64,000 nt of DNA from Paenibacillus sp. 19GGS1-52 (lineage in GTDB: Bacteria; Bacillota; Bacilli; Paenibacillales; Paenibacillaceae), in contig NZ_CP059724.1 in NCBI RefSeq assembly GCF_022369515.1, forward strand, positions 2,356,001 to 2,420,000. The letters run 5' to 3'. Both the position numbers and the translations under genes were made by a program. The notes beneath the pieces were generated by a model. The model searched no databases and was not told the origin of the DNA. It worked only from the letters and a program-made list of their open reading frames with translations. Positions 8,836 to 17,174 of this stretch are shown one piece after another. The stretch's first letter is position 1. Each line of letters starts with the position of its first letter.

Positions 8836-10470
8836 ATGATAGAGGTATTATTGGTTGATGATGAATCCTATGTGACGGAGAGCCTGCAACGGACGATTCC
8901 ATGGGCGGAATTGGGGGTTTGGAAAGTACATCAGGCAGTGTCAGGTGCACAGGCGCTCCAAATTATAGAGGAGCAGCAGATAGACATTGTGGTCACGGAT
9001 ATTTCCATGCCCGGCATGACCGGGCTGGAATTAATGGAGACAGTAGGTGCAAGATGGCCCAATATCCGCTCGATTCTGCTGACTGGTTATTCCGACTTTG
9101 AATATGCGAAGAAGGCGATCAGACTGCAAGCGTTTGATTATATTCTGAAACCGGTAAATGATGAGGAGTTTATCAAAAGTGTAACCGATGCCATTGAATC
9201 GTTGAAGAATGAATGGGAGGCACACGATAAATATCATCAGCTGCTATATAAGCGAAAAGGTGATTTCAGTGTGCTTCGCGCCAATCTGATGCATGATCTG
9301 CTGCTGGGTAAAGTGCTGTCGGAACGGACGCTTAAAGATAAGCTCAAAGAATATGAGGTCGCTTTTGAAATGCCTGCACCATCGGTAATTCTGCTGATTC
9401 AGCTGGGCAAGCATTATACGGCTATGGATCAGCATTCGTTCTCTCTAATGGAATATGCCATAGGCAATATTGCCGAGGAGTTATTCAAGGAGCAGTTTCA
9501 TGTCTGGTTCTGCAAAGCGCCGCATGATTGCCTGCTTTTGTTGGTTGAGCTAAAAGCCGATGTTGTAAAAGAAACAGAGCTGCTGGACAACTATGAGCCT
9601 GTAAGGATGGGTTTGCTAAAGGCAGCTATAGCCGATTTTCGTATTCATGTGAGCAACTACCTAAAGGGGGATATTTCCCTTATCATTTCTAAGTGGTTTA
9701 CTTTTCCCGAAGGGTTGACCTCTGTTTACAGAAGCGGGCTCGGTGCCATGTATTTGACAGCGCCTAACGAATCTAGCTCGGTGTTGTTTCTGGAAGAGCA
9801 CGATGTGCAGGAGAAGGTTGCGGTCAAGTCGCTGGAAAGCCTATATCGTCCACCCACACTGATTCATCTGCTGGAATCCAAGCAATGGGAGGCCGCGCGG
9901 TTGAAGATTGCTGAGGTGTTTCGTGATATGGAGACCGCTCCTAGAGAGCATTTGTATGAAGTGTTTCTGTCCATCACCAATGCTTTTATGTATATCGCTC
10001 ATAAAGGTGGACAATTCATCTCGCAAATTGACCAGTACGCCTTTGATCCCCTGCTGACCCAGAGCATTATTGTTTCACTAGAGAAGCTGCAGAACTGGGC
10101 GTATGAAATGCTGAGCAAGCTGCAGAAAGAACTGTCTGAAAGTGAGCAATCCACAAAAAGCTTTATTATTAGGCAGGTGCATGAGCTGATAGGAGGAGAC
10201 GGCGGCTACGAGTTGTCGGTGAAGAGCATTGCTGAACAGGTGTATCTGCATCCAGTGTATCTCTCCAAGATCTATAAGGCCGAAACAGGAGAAGGACTTG
10301 GAGAATATATCATCCGAATGCGGATGGAACATGCACTCTATCTGCTTAAGAATACGAACAAAAAAATATACGAAATCACTACAGCGCTGGGATACCAGAA
10401 CCCGCAGTACTTCAGTATTCTTTTTAAAAAGCACTACGGTATGACACCAAATGAATTTCGTGAAGGATAA
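8836..10470 (+). CDS. YesN-type response regulator with AraC DNA-binding domain
   Basis: The 544-residue protein starts with a receiver domain (about residues 1-120): acidic pair DD at 8-9, phosphoacceptor Asp near 55 in VTDISMPGM, and Lys near 105 in LKPVND. A long middle region of the kind found in YesN proteins follows. The last 100 residues hold two AraC-type helix-turn-helix motifs (SVKSIAEQVYLHPVYLSKIYK and EITTALGYQNPQYFSILFKK). It should be phosphorylated by the preceding kinase and activate nearby transport or glycan genes. It lies in one operon with the kinase and the solute-binding protein. Confidence 0.9.
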   Translation: MIEVLLVDDESYVTESLQRTIPWAELGVWKVHQAVSGAQALQIIEEQQIDIVVTDISMPGMTGLELMETVGARWPNIRSILLTGYSDFEYAKKAIRLQAFDYILKPVNDEEFIKSVTDAIESLKNEWEAHDKYHQLLYKRKGDFSVLRANLMHDLLLGKVLSERTLKDKLKEYEVAFEMPAPSVILLIQLGKHYTAMDQHSFSLMEYAIGNIAEELFKEQFHVWFCKAPHDCLLLLVELKADVVKETELLDNYEPVRMGLLKAAIADFRIHVSNYLKGDISLIISKWFTFPEGLTSVYRSGLGAMYLTAPNESSSVLFLEEHDVQEKVAVKSLESLYRPPTLIHLLESKQWEAARLKIAEVFRDMETAPREHLYEVFLSITNAFMYIAHKGGQFISQIDQYAFDPLLTQSIIVSLEKLQNWAYEMLSKLQKELSESEQSTKSFIIRQVHELIGGDGGYELSVKSIAEQVYLHPVYLSKIYKAETGEGLGEYIIRMRMEHALYLLKNTNKKIYEITTALGYQNPQYFSILFKKHYGMTPNEFREG

Positions 10471-10502
10471 GGGGGGAGAGCGCGATAAAGAAAAGGAAAC
10501 GA

Positions 10503-12179
10503 TTGTTGATATTATGTATAGGACTGCTTCTGGCCTGCGGAATTACGGGCTGTTTCGGAAAAAGGGACGCAGAGACAAAAAATATAGCAGCAAATACAGC
10601 TGGTCACACAGCTGGAGCTGTAGAAAACCTCTACAAGGATAAATATGATCCCGAAGTGACGATTACAACAGTATGGGGCGTTGATCCGGAACTGAAATTC
10701 AAGCGTGGGGAAACGATTGAGAACAATATAGCTACCCGGTGGGCCAGAGAACAATTTGGCATCCATATTCAAACACTGTGGTCGATTACGGATACGAATG
10801 GTGCTTATGAAACAAAGCTGCGGCTGTCGATGTCCTCAGGTCAGGAAATGCCGGAGGTAGTGACTGTTGGAGCCTCAGATATAACCATTGCGCAGGATTT
10901 AATCGATTCGGGACTATATGCTGAGGTGGGTGCTATGTTTGATAAATATGCTTCTAGTACTTGGAAAAAGGCGATGGCACAAGACCCTAATGTCTGGAAC
11001 CAGTACAGTCGCGGCGACAAAAGAATGGGTATTCCGGTGCTCGATTATGCCTATAACCATGATTATGTTCTGTGGATTCGCCAGGACTGGCTAGATAAGC
11101 TGGGACTTAAGGCTCCCGAGACCATCGCTGAGCTGGAACAAGTCATGGAGGACTTCAAATACCATAATCCCGACGGGTTGGCGCCGGAACAGGTGACCCC
11201 GCTTAGTATTGGCTTTAAGTCTACGATGAACACCTGGATGGGCGACCCTTCCTGGATCTTCGGTGCTTATGGAACGCTCCCGCAGCAATGGAATCTGGGA
11301 GCTAACGGCAAACTAGAGTATGGCTCAATTAATGATGGCATCAAGTTGGGATTGGGGAAGCTGAAGGAATGGCTAGCCAAAGGATACATTCCGCAGGAAG
11401 CGGCACTTTGGGATGAGAATAAGACGGCTGAACCGGCAGTTGCCGGCACCGCTGGTATGATTCCCGGACCTTACTGGATGAGTGGCTGGCCGCTGCGGGA
11501 TACGCTGATCCATGCTCCAGATGCTGTATGGGCACCCATTAAGCTGCCCGCTGGGCCGGGAGGCACTGTAATGCGGCATGGCACCTCTTACAATAATGGT
11601 GTAACTCTGATCAGTAGGACAATGAAGCATCCGGAAGCTTTCTTCACCTATCAGAACTATCTCTTTGATCATTATGCTGATCCTTTGCCTGGCAGCAAAC
11701 TTGATAACGGACTTTTTGCTGGCTACGATTATCAACTGGATTCCACAGGAAACCGGATTGCCAATGACAAAATATCCGGTGGTTATGTCAACAGCATTCG
11801 TTATTTGCTGGTGCGGGACGGCGCACGTATTCCTGAATCTCAGCTGCAGTCGCTGCTTCATCTGGCGAGCGGCGCCGAACCCCAGACGAGACTAGAGAAG
11901 GAGGCAGTCGTTAGTTATGGTCCTGATACTCCGGCAGCAGCCAAGGTTCTACTGGCGCAAAAGGATAAATCCTTCAAGGATATGTTCACCGGACCGGCAA
12001 CGGAAACCATGAAATCCAGGCTGGATTATCTGAACAAGCTGGAGAGTCAGACGTTTAACGATATTATATATGGCATTCAGCCGTTAAGCGCCTTTAATAC
12101 CTTTGCAGCTGCCTGGAAATCAGGCGGAGGCGAACAAATTACGCAGGAGGTTAATGAATGGTATGCGACCGTGAAATAA
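10503..12179 (+). CDS. Extracellular solute-binding lipoprotein (LplA/YtcQ-like, ABC sugar uptake)
   Basis: The product of about 558 residues has a lipoprotein signal ending in CGITGC, so the mature protein is lipid-anchored outside the membrane. The rest resembles family 1 solute-binding proteins of the large LplA/YtcQ type that capture oligosaccharides. The start is unclear. Upstream of TTG 10503 the frame has no ATG or GTG, yet it encodes a basic stretch (IKKRKR) that would make a normal signal peptide if translation began at ATA 10485, seven bases after GGGGGGAG. With TTG 10503 the signal peptide lacks positive charge. No permease genes follow; a terminator and a convergent galactanase do. 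Confidence 0.85.
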   Translation: MLILCIGLLLACGITGCFGKRDAETKNIAANTAGHTAGAVENLYKDKYDPEVTITTVWGVDPELKFKRGETIENNIATRWAREQFGIHIQTLWSITDTNGAYETKLRLSMSSGQEMPEVVTVGASDITIAQDLIDSGLYAEVGAMFDKYASSTWKKAMAQDPNVWNQYSRGDKRMGIPVLDYAYNHDYVLWIRQDWLDKLGLKAPETIAELEQVMEDFKYHNPDGLAPEQVTPLSIGFKSTMNTWMGDPSWIFGAYGTLPQQWNLGANGKLEYGSINDGIKLGLGKLKEWLAKGYIPQEAALWDENKTAEPAVAGTAGMIPGPYWMSGWPLRDTLIHAPDAVWAPIKLPAGPGGTVMRHGTSYNNGVTLISRTMKHPEAFFTYQNYLFDHYADPLPGSKLDNGLFAGYDYQLDSTGNRIANDKISGGYVNSIRYLLVRDGARIPESQLQSLLHLASGAEPQTRLEKEAVVSYGPDTPAAAKVLLAQKDKSFKDMFTGPATETMKSRLDYLNKLESQTFNDIIYGIQPLSAFNTFAAAWKSGGGEQITQEVNEWYATVK

Positions 12180-12197
12180 CTCCTGCCTGATTTCCGA

Positions 12198-12256
12198 ATA
12201 ATAAAGGACCGCCTTTCCAGTGATCTTGAACTGGTGAGACGGTCCTTATTAGTTTA
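12198..12256. terminator. Bidirectional terminator
   Basis: An AATAA-aGGACCG arm pairs with CGGTCCTTATT, and an inner CCAG/CTGG stem lies between. It is placed between the convergent solute-binding protein and galactanase genes. Confidence 0.75.
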
Positions 12257-12265
12257 CCTGAGAGG

Positions 12266-13297
12266 TTAGTTCAAAAAGGCATCCAGCGCAACTGTAGGTT
12301 TACCTGTTGAATCAAAAGCGCCTTTAGTATAAGAGTACCAAGTGCCGTAGCACTCTGGCTCCCAATAAAATACACCCAACCCTTTGCCGCCGGTGACAGA
12401 TTTAGTCTTGCTGATAATATCGGTCAGGAATGCTTTGGCAGTTGCAGGTGCGCTTACATCCATGCCAACCTCAGAGATCATGACCTCTTTCCCGTATCTG
12501 GTCACCATATCATTCATATTGGTTAAGGTTTGAGCATTCAGCGTAGACCAGTTGCTGGTAGTGGGATAAAGTGACATGCCGATGACATCGTATTTGGCGC
12601 CGTTAGTCTTCAGCCCGTCGAACATCCAGCGGAACAAGGCGTTGTCATACCCATTAGAGAGGTGGACGATTACCTTGGAGGTGCTGCTGACCGCTTTTAC
12701 AGCGTTATAGCCGGAGTTGATCAATGCAGCGAAATTACTCATACTTACAGACGCTTTTCCGTCTGCCCAGAGCATCCCGTTATTAGTCTCATTGCCAACC
12801 TGCACCCATTCAGGGGTAACGCCATTACTCTTCAGTGTGTTAAGCACATCGTAAGTATGGTCATATACGGCTGTCTTTAGAGCGGTAAAGCTTTTGCTGG
12901 TCCATGCGGCCGGTTTGGTTTGATTAGCCGGATCTGCCCAAGTGTCGCTGTAATGGAAATCAATCATAATTCTAAAACCCAGCTTCTGCGCACGAACAGC
13001 CTGCTTAACAACATCGGCTTTATTGGAAAAGTTAATGGAAGGATTCACCCAGACCCGCAGCCGGATCGAGTTCATTCCATGATCCTTCAGCGTTTGCAGC
13101 ACATCCTGTTTAACCCCACTGTCATTGTAAAAAGCCCAATTATAGGATTCCATCTCCGATAACCAGCCTACATCAGCCCCCTTCGCAAAAGTTGCAGCAG
13201 CCTCCGCCGGCTTGTGCTGACCCCAATTGAAACTAATACTGAGCAAGAGAGACATACAAATGAACAATTTGAAAATATTTTTGGGACTCTTTCTCAT
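12266..13297 (-). CDS. Secreted arabinogalactan endo-beta-1,4-galactanase (GH53)
   Basis: The 343-residue protein has a signal peptide at residues 1-33 (ends near AEAAA) and a single GH53 (clan A, TIM barrel) domain. Seen motifs are FAKGADVGWLSEME at the mature N-terminus, RLRVWVNP, IDFHYSDTWADP, the acid/base Glu in VQVGNETNNG and the nucleophile Glu in MISEVGM. GH53 enzymes cut beta-1,4-galactan side chains of pectin. AGGAGG at 13304-13309 on the minus strand sets the ATG at 13297 rather than the TTG at 13303. A probable cre site lies 26-39 bases upstream of the start. The adjacent YesM/YesN pair and binding protein may serve the released galacto-oligosaccharides (inference). Confidence 0.93.
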   Translation of the reverse strand: MRKSPKNIFKLFICMSLLLSISFNWGQHKPAEAAATFAKGADVGWLSEMESYNWAFYNDSGVKQDVLQTLKDHGMNSIRLRVWVNPSINFSNKADVVKQAVRAQKLGFRIMIDFHYSDTWADPANQTKPAAWTSKSFTALKTAVYDHTYDVLNTLKSNGVTPEWVQVGNETNNGMLWADGKASVSMSNFAALINSGYNAVKAVSSTSKVIVHLSNGYDNALFRWMFDGLKTNGAKYDVIGMSLYPTTSNWSTLNAQTLTNMNDMVTRYGKEVMISEVGMDVSAPATAKAFLTDIISKTKSVTGGKGLGVFYWEPECYGTWYSYTKGAFDSTGKPTVALDAFLN

Positions 13298-13322
13298 AAC
13301 CAACCTCCTGGACTAAGTTTAC

Positions 13323-13336
13323 TGTACACGCTTACA
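13323..13336 (-). promoter_or_regulatory. Candidate cre site (CcpA operator) for the galactanase
   Basis: Read on the minus strand, TGTAAGCGTGTACA matches the cre consensus TGWNANCGNTNWCA with one mismatch (G for T at position 10). Its place just ahead of a polysaccharidase gene fits carbon catabolite repression. Confidence 0.5.
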
Positions 13337-13446
13337 TTAATTTTTCCGCCAACTGCTTACAACTTAATTCTAGGTTGAGGCCCGCGGCAAGGGTACCCAT
13401 AAACAATCAACATCTATGCATTTTTGGAAATGAAATAGTCCTCAGA

Positions 13447-13475
13447 GTAAAAATAAACCTTTTCTCCCATACTAT
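13447..13475 (+). promoter_or_regulatory. Candidate sigma-G/sigma-F promoter for spoVAA
   Basis: The -10 box CATACTA at 13469-13475 is an exact match to the forespore sigma-G type. GTAAA at 13447-13451 fits the GHATR -35 pattern at four of five places with a 17-base spacer. The spoVA operon of B. subtilis is sigma-G dependent, so context supports the call. Confidence 0.55.
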
Positions 13476-13513
13476 CTTTAATCTTGTATCTAAAATCCTT
13501 AGGAGGACTGTGG

Positions 13514-14173
13514 ATGAAAGGCCATTCTGCTCTCGCCATCTATATACAGCTGAAAAATCGGGTAACGGTCCCTCAAGGTAAGGGAGTTACGCTGCGTGAT
13601 GTGGCCTTTCTGATTACGGACCCGGAGTGGGAGGAGTCATTGTATTCTATTCTGCTGCTGCAGCCTGAACAAAGTGACGGCAACCTTATTCTCATTGATC
13701 TGCTGATGGTTATCCCCCGCATTCAGGAGCTATTGCCAACAGCTGATATTGAGCCGATTGGTGAAGGCAAAACGATCGTGCAGATTGAAGGTCCGGTTGA
13801 GGCGCGGAAACCCTCCATGGCATTGTTTGTGTTGGTCTGGCTGCTACTCTTCTTCGGTTCTGCACTGACAATCATGAATTTTCATGCGGACGTAAGCATG
13901 CAGGAGGTCCAAATTCGCATTGTAGAGATGTTAACGGGTCATCGGGATGAGCATCCGTATGCCTTTCAGGTTGCCTATTCACTGGGCATTGGTTTTGGGA
14001 TGGTTATATTTTTCAACCATTTGTTCAAGAAGAAGTGGAATGAAGAGCCAACTCCACTCGAAGTAGAGATGTATCTGTACCAGAAAAATATCGACCATTA
14101 TGTGGTTAATGAGGAATACAGCAAAATGAAGAATCGTCAAGAAGTGAGTCAAGCTGATAATCCGGAGGGCTGA
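13514..14173 (+). CDS. spoVAA: Stage V sporulation protein AA
   Basis: The 219-residue protein has a soluble N-terminal part (about residues 1-105, beginning KGHSALAIYIQLKNR), then two membrane segments at about 115-135 and 155-175 and a short charged tail. This matches SpoVAA, part of the inner-membrane SpoVA set that handles dipicolinic acid in the spore. The frame is open from 13484, but AGGAGG at 13501-13506 fits the ATG at 13514. The next gene, spoVAB, starts two bases after the stop codon. Confidence 0.85.
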   Translation: MKGHSALAIYIQLKNRVTVPQGKGVTLRDVAFLITDPEWEESLYSILLLQPEQSDGNLILIDLLMVIPRIQELLPTADIEPIGEGKTIVQIEGPVEARKPSMALFVLVWLLLFFGSALTIMNFHADVSMQEVQIRIVEMLTGHRDEHPYAFQVAYSLGIGFGMVIFFNHLFKKKWNEEPTPLEVEMYLYQKNIDHYVVNEEYSKMKNRQEVSQADNPEG

Positions 14174-14175
14174 TC

Positions 14176-14601
14176 ATGACTGCACCGATCTCATTAGGAC
14201 TGAATCTGTTGCTGGGTATTGCGGGAGGGATCGCTGTGGGCGGCGGGGTTATCGCGCTTATTATTGTGCTGGATATGGTGCCCCGGCTGGCCCAGTTGAC
14301 TTCTTCCTACGATAAAGTGCACTGGTATGAAGGTGCTTTGGTGGGTGGGTCACTGCTTGGTACTGTAAGTGATTTTTGGAATTGGAGGTTATCAGCAGGC
14401 CCTATAGTGGAGTTAGGGGTTGGGCTGTTTGATGGAATTTTTGTGGGAATGTTGGCAGCGGCTTTAACGGAGGTGTTAAATGTGCTGCCTATATTAGCCA
14501 AACGTCTGAATATGACTCACCATTTATTCGGATTACTAATGGCGATGGTTGCAGGCAAGGTCGCAGGTTCTTTATTCGATTGGTTTGTATATCGACAATA
14601 A
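14176..14601 (+). CDS. spoVAB: Stage V sporulation protein AB
   Basis: The 141-residue, very hydrophobic protein has about four membrane segments. The first contains a Gly-rich stretch (LLLGIAGGIAVGGG), and a conserved-looking loop KVHWYEGALVGG comes before the second. Size and position directly after spoVAA identify it as SpoVAB, whose exact role in dipicolinic acid transport is not settled. It is followed by the SpoVAF gene after 16 bases; the AC, AD and AE genes that sit here in B. subtilis are absent. Confidence 0.82.
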   Translation: MTAPISLGLNLLLGIAGGIAVGGGVIALIIVLDMVPRLAQLTSSYDKVHWYEGALVGGSLLGTVSDFWNWRLSAGPIVELGVGLFDGIFVGMLAAALTEVLNVLPILAKRLNMTHHLFGLLMAMVAGKVAGSLFDWFVYRQ

Positions 14602-14617
14602 ATAGGGGGCTATTGGA

Positions 14618-17059
14618 ATGGTCAAATATATTCACAGCGGCGATTACGTAGAGCAGGAGAATAATATAACACCCGCTGCGGAAGGGGAAAGTAACGCAGA
14701 AACAGGTGCAGAAGAGGACAACCCGGGCATAACACCAGCTTCTGATGCTGACCAAAGTGTGAGCACCACCGAAGGTGCTGAGCCTGAGCCTGAGGCTCAG
14801 GCTGATTGCGGACAGCAAGAGCAAGAAGCACAGGTGGCTGACCAGCCCGCCGAACAGAAGCCGGATGCAAGAGATCCTGGAGTGGACGCCGGAGTGGATG
14901 CTGGGGCAAGCACTGGAGCAGCAATTGACGGCGATCAGGACTCTGAAACCTCAGCTGAGCTGGGCACTGAAGAGAAGGAAGAGTCCAATAAAGGATTCTT
15001 CGCACAATTGTTTGGTACAGACGCAGAAGAGGATGAGCAGAAAGAGAAGGTTCCTGCGGAGCCGAGCGTTGGAGACTCTAAAGAAGCAGAGCCTGAAGCG
15101 GATGCTCAAACCGCAGACGTGGGGGTGGATTCAGGAGCAACTGGTTATGGCAAACAGGATATTGAGCCATCAGACGGACTGGGTACACCCGAGCAAGAGG
15201 GCGCAAAAAATACGGAGGCTGCTGCCCCGGCAGAGGAGAACAGCACGGACTCTACAGCAGGCGACGGTGGACAGCAGCAGGACGCGGAAGCTTCAGATGA
15301 ACTGGGCGCTGAGGAGCAGGAAAGTTCCGGCAAAGGTTTTTTTGCCAGATTATTTGGGTTGGGTACTGACGTAGATGAGGACGAAGACACAGAGATGCCG
15401 GACCCCAAAGCACAGGCAGCAGGAGAGGCTGAATCGGCGCAGCCGCCCAAGGAGCTTAAGCAGGCTAAAGAGCCAGCGCAGGATTCCAGCCAGGAAAATA
15501 ACAAAGTTGATCCGCTGCAAAAAAAAAGAGACTCAGAACGATCAGATTCGATAGAGGAGTCGATTACTTACTGGCAAGGCCATGATAATATCCCACCCTC
15601 TTTAGAGGATGCCAAAAATACGCTGACTGAGGTAATGGGGCTTGGCTCATCCTTCGACGTGGTGTTCAGGGAAATGTCCTTTGGTGGGCACAAGGCGGCA
15701 TTGCTCTGTATTAGCGGATTTGCCAAGGATACAATAATGGATGAGATCTTAAAGCGGTTGACCTATCTCACACCGGAGAATTTATCTACGGATGTGTTTG
15801 CCAGCTTTATGAACGAATATATTCCGCATATTCAGGTGGAGAAAGGTCAGCTGTTAAGTGAGTGCATTAATAAGGTGATGTCCGGAATGAGTGCTATCTT
15901 CATTGAAGGCGAGACGCAGGTGATTGTGATGGATACCCGCACATACCCTTCGCGCAATCCGGATGAACCTTCGATTGAACGAGTCGTACGGGGCTCACGA
16001 GACGGGTTTACAGAAACCCTGCTAAGCAATGTTGCGCTTGTAAGAAGACGGATACGTGATCCGGGACTGAAGTACGAAATGCATCAGGTCGGGCGTCGGA
16101 CAAGAACGGATGTCTGCGTAGCCTACATTGACGACATTGTGGATAAGACGCAGGTGAAGGCCGTTACAGACAAAATAAAAAGTGTTAATGTCGACGGGAT
16201 TCCTCTTGCGGATAAACAATTAGAGGAGGCGATCGTTGGCGGCGGCTGGAATCCGTATCCGTTGGTCCGCTATTCTGAACGTCCCGATACAGTGGCTTCT
16301 CATTTGTTAGAAGGGCGTGTTGTTGTTTTTGTGGATACTTCACCTAGTGTTATGGTTCTTCCAACAACGTTTTTTGACCTCTGCCAACATGCGGAAGAGA
16401 ACCGTCAAACTCCTTTTATGGGCACGTACTTGCGCTGGGTCCGCTTCATTGGTATTTTTGCATCCATGTTCCTACTGCCGCTCTGGATGCTGTTGGTTAT
16501 ACATCCTGAACTAAAGCCAGCGATGCTTGAATTTATCGGGCCGCAGAAGACAGCCAAAATCCCCTTGCTTGCCCAGTTTCTCATCGTTGAGCTTGGGGTC
16601 GATCTATTGCGGATGGCTGCGGTGCATACACCTACTCCGTTAGGGTCAGCGATGGGCCTGATTGCCGCGATATTAGTTGGAGACATTGCGGTGCAGACCG
16701 GTTTATTTGTTAATGAGGTAGTTCTGTATATGGCGGTAGCCTCGATAGGGATGTTCGCGACACCAAGCTATGAGCTGGGGCTGGCGAACCGCATTGTCAG
16801 GCTGGCACTGCTGATTGCTGTTGCCGCCTTCCAAGTTCCAGGTTTTATGATCGGCTCTACATTACTCATTGTGCTGCTGACTACACACCGCTCGTACAAT
16901 TCCTCCTATTTGTGGCCGTTTATACCTTTTAATGCAAAGGCGATGGGTGAGATTATTCTGCGCCAGCCTGTTTTATATTCAAAAACAAGGCCGTCATTCA
17001 ACAAAACCAGAGATAACACGAGAATGCCGCCTATCCAAGAGAATGAGAAACAATCGTAG
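14618..17059 (+). CDS. spoVAF: SpoVAF (GerA-family A subunit) with long acidic N-terminal extension
   Basis: The 813-residue protein has two parts. Residues about 310-813 are a normal GerA/SpoVAF protein: a soluble domain with GETQVIVMDTR and the VVRGSRDGFTET signature, then five or six membrane segments at about 605-770 and the family block HTPTPLGSAMGL. Residues 1-310 are low-complexity, rich in Glu, Asp, Ala, Gln and Gly. They hold two copies of a GFFA(Q/R)LFG motif (near 126 and 240), each after an ELG-E/E block and followed by an acidic run. B. subtilis SpoVAF is about 490 residues and lacks this extension. SpoVAF is an inner spore membrane ion channel component that aids germination. 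Confidence 0.9.
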   Translation: MVKYIHSGDYVEQENNITPAAEGESNAETGAEEDNPGITPASDADQSVSTTEGAEPEPEAQADCGQQEQEAQVADQPAEQKPDARDPGVDAGVDAGASTGAAIDGDQDSETSAELGTEEKEESNKGFFAQLFGTDAEEDEQKEKVPAEPSVGDSKEAEPEADAQTADVGVDSGATGYGKQDIEPSDGLGTPEQEGAKNTEAAAPAEENSTDSTAGDGGQQQDAEASDELGAEEQESSGKGFFARLFGLGTDVDEDEDTEMPDPKAQAAGEAESAQPPKELKQAKEPAQDSSQENNKVDPLQKKRDSERSDSIEESITYWQGHDNIPPSLEDAKNTLTEVMGLGSSFDVVFREMSFGGHKAALLCISGFAKDTIMDEILKRLTYLTPENLSTDVFASFMNEYIPHIQVEKGQLLSECINKVMSGMSAIFIEGETQVIVMDTRTYPSRNPDEPSIERVVRGSRDGFTETLLSNVALVRRRIRDPGLKYEMHQVGRRTRTDVCVAYIDDIVDKTQVKAVTDKIKSVNVDGIPLADKQLEEAIVGGGWNPYPLVRYSERPDTVASHLLEGRVVVFVDTSPSVMVLPTTFFDLCQHAEENRQTPFMGTYLRWVRFIGIFASMFLLPLWMLLVIHPELKPAMLEFIGPQKTAKIPLLAQFLIVELGVDLLRMAAVHTPTPLGSAMGLIAAILVGDIAVQTGLFVNEVVLYMAVASIGMFATPSYELGLANRIVRLALLIAVAAFQVPGFMIGSTLLIVLLTTHRSYNSSYLWPFIPFNAKAMGEIILRQPVLYSKTRPSFNKTRDNTRMPPIQENEKQS

Positions 17060-17099
17060 GAAAATACAAATCAACTGCGAATTAGTCCATTCAATGGTG

Positions 17100-17141
17100 T
17101 TCCACCCGTCTGCTATACTGAATACAATAAGACGGATGGAA
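17100..17141 (+). promoter_or_regulatory. Large inverted repeat around the lysA -10 box
   Basis: TTCCACCCGTCT (17100-17111) pairs with AGACGGATGGAA (17130-17141) with one mismatch, enclosing the extended -10 candidate TGCTATACT (17111-17119). A second palindrome, TGGAATA-GGA-TATTCCA, follows at 17137-17153. No T-run follows, so a terminator is unlikely; an operator or 5' hairpin is more probable. Confidence 0.45.
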
Positions 17142-17174
17142 TAGGATATTCCACAGAAATTGGAGGACTGCACA

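Noticed and set aside
10451..10642. A 63-codon frame overlapping the yesN stop
   Set aside because: It is out of frame with the lipoprotein, lacks its signal peptide and shows no protein-like features.
13345..13445. A possible second gene between the galactanase and spoVAA
   Set aside because: No frame with a ribosome binding site; the interval is explained by the divergent promoters.
14622..15504. Alternative-frame Gln/Pro- and Ser-rich open frames over the spoVAF extension
   Set aside because: They are by-products of the repetitive GC-rich acidic coding sequence. The frame joined to the GerA domains is the only one with a start signal and continuity.
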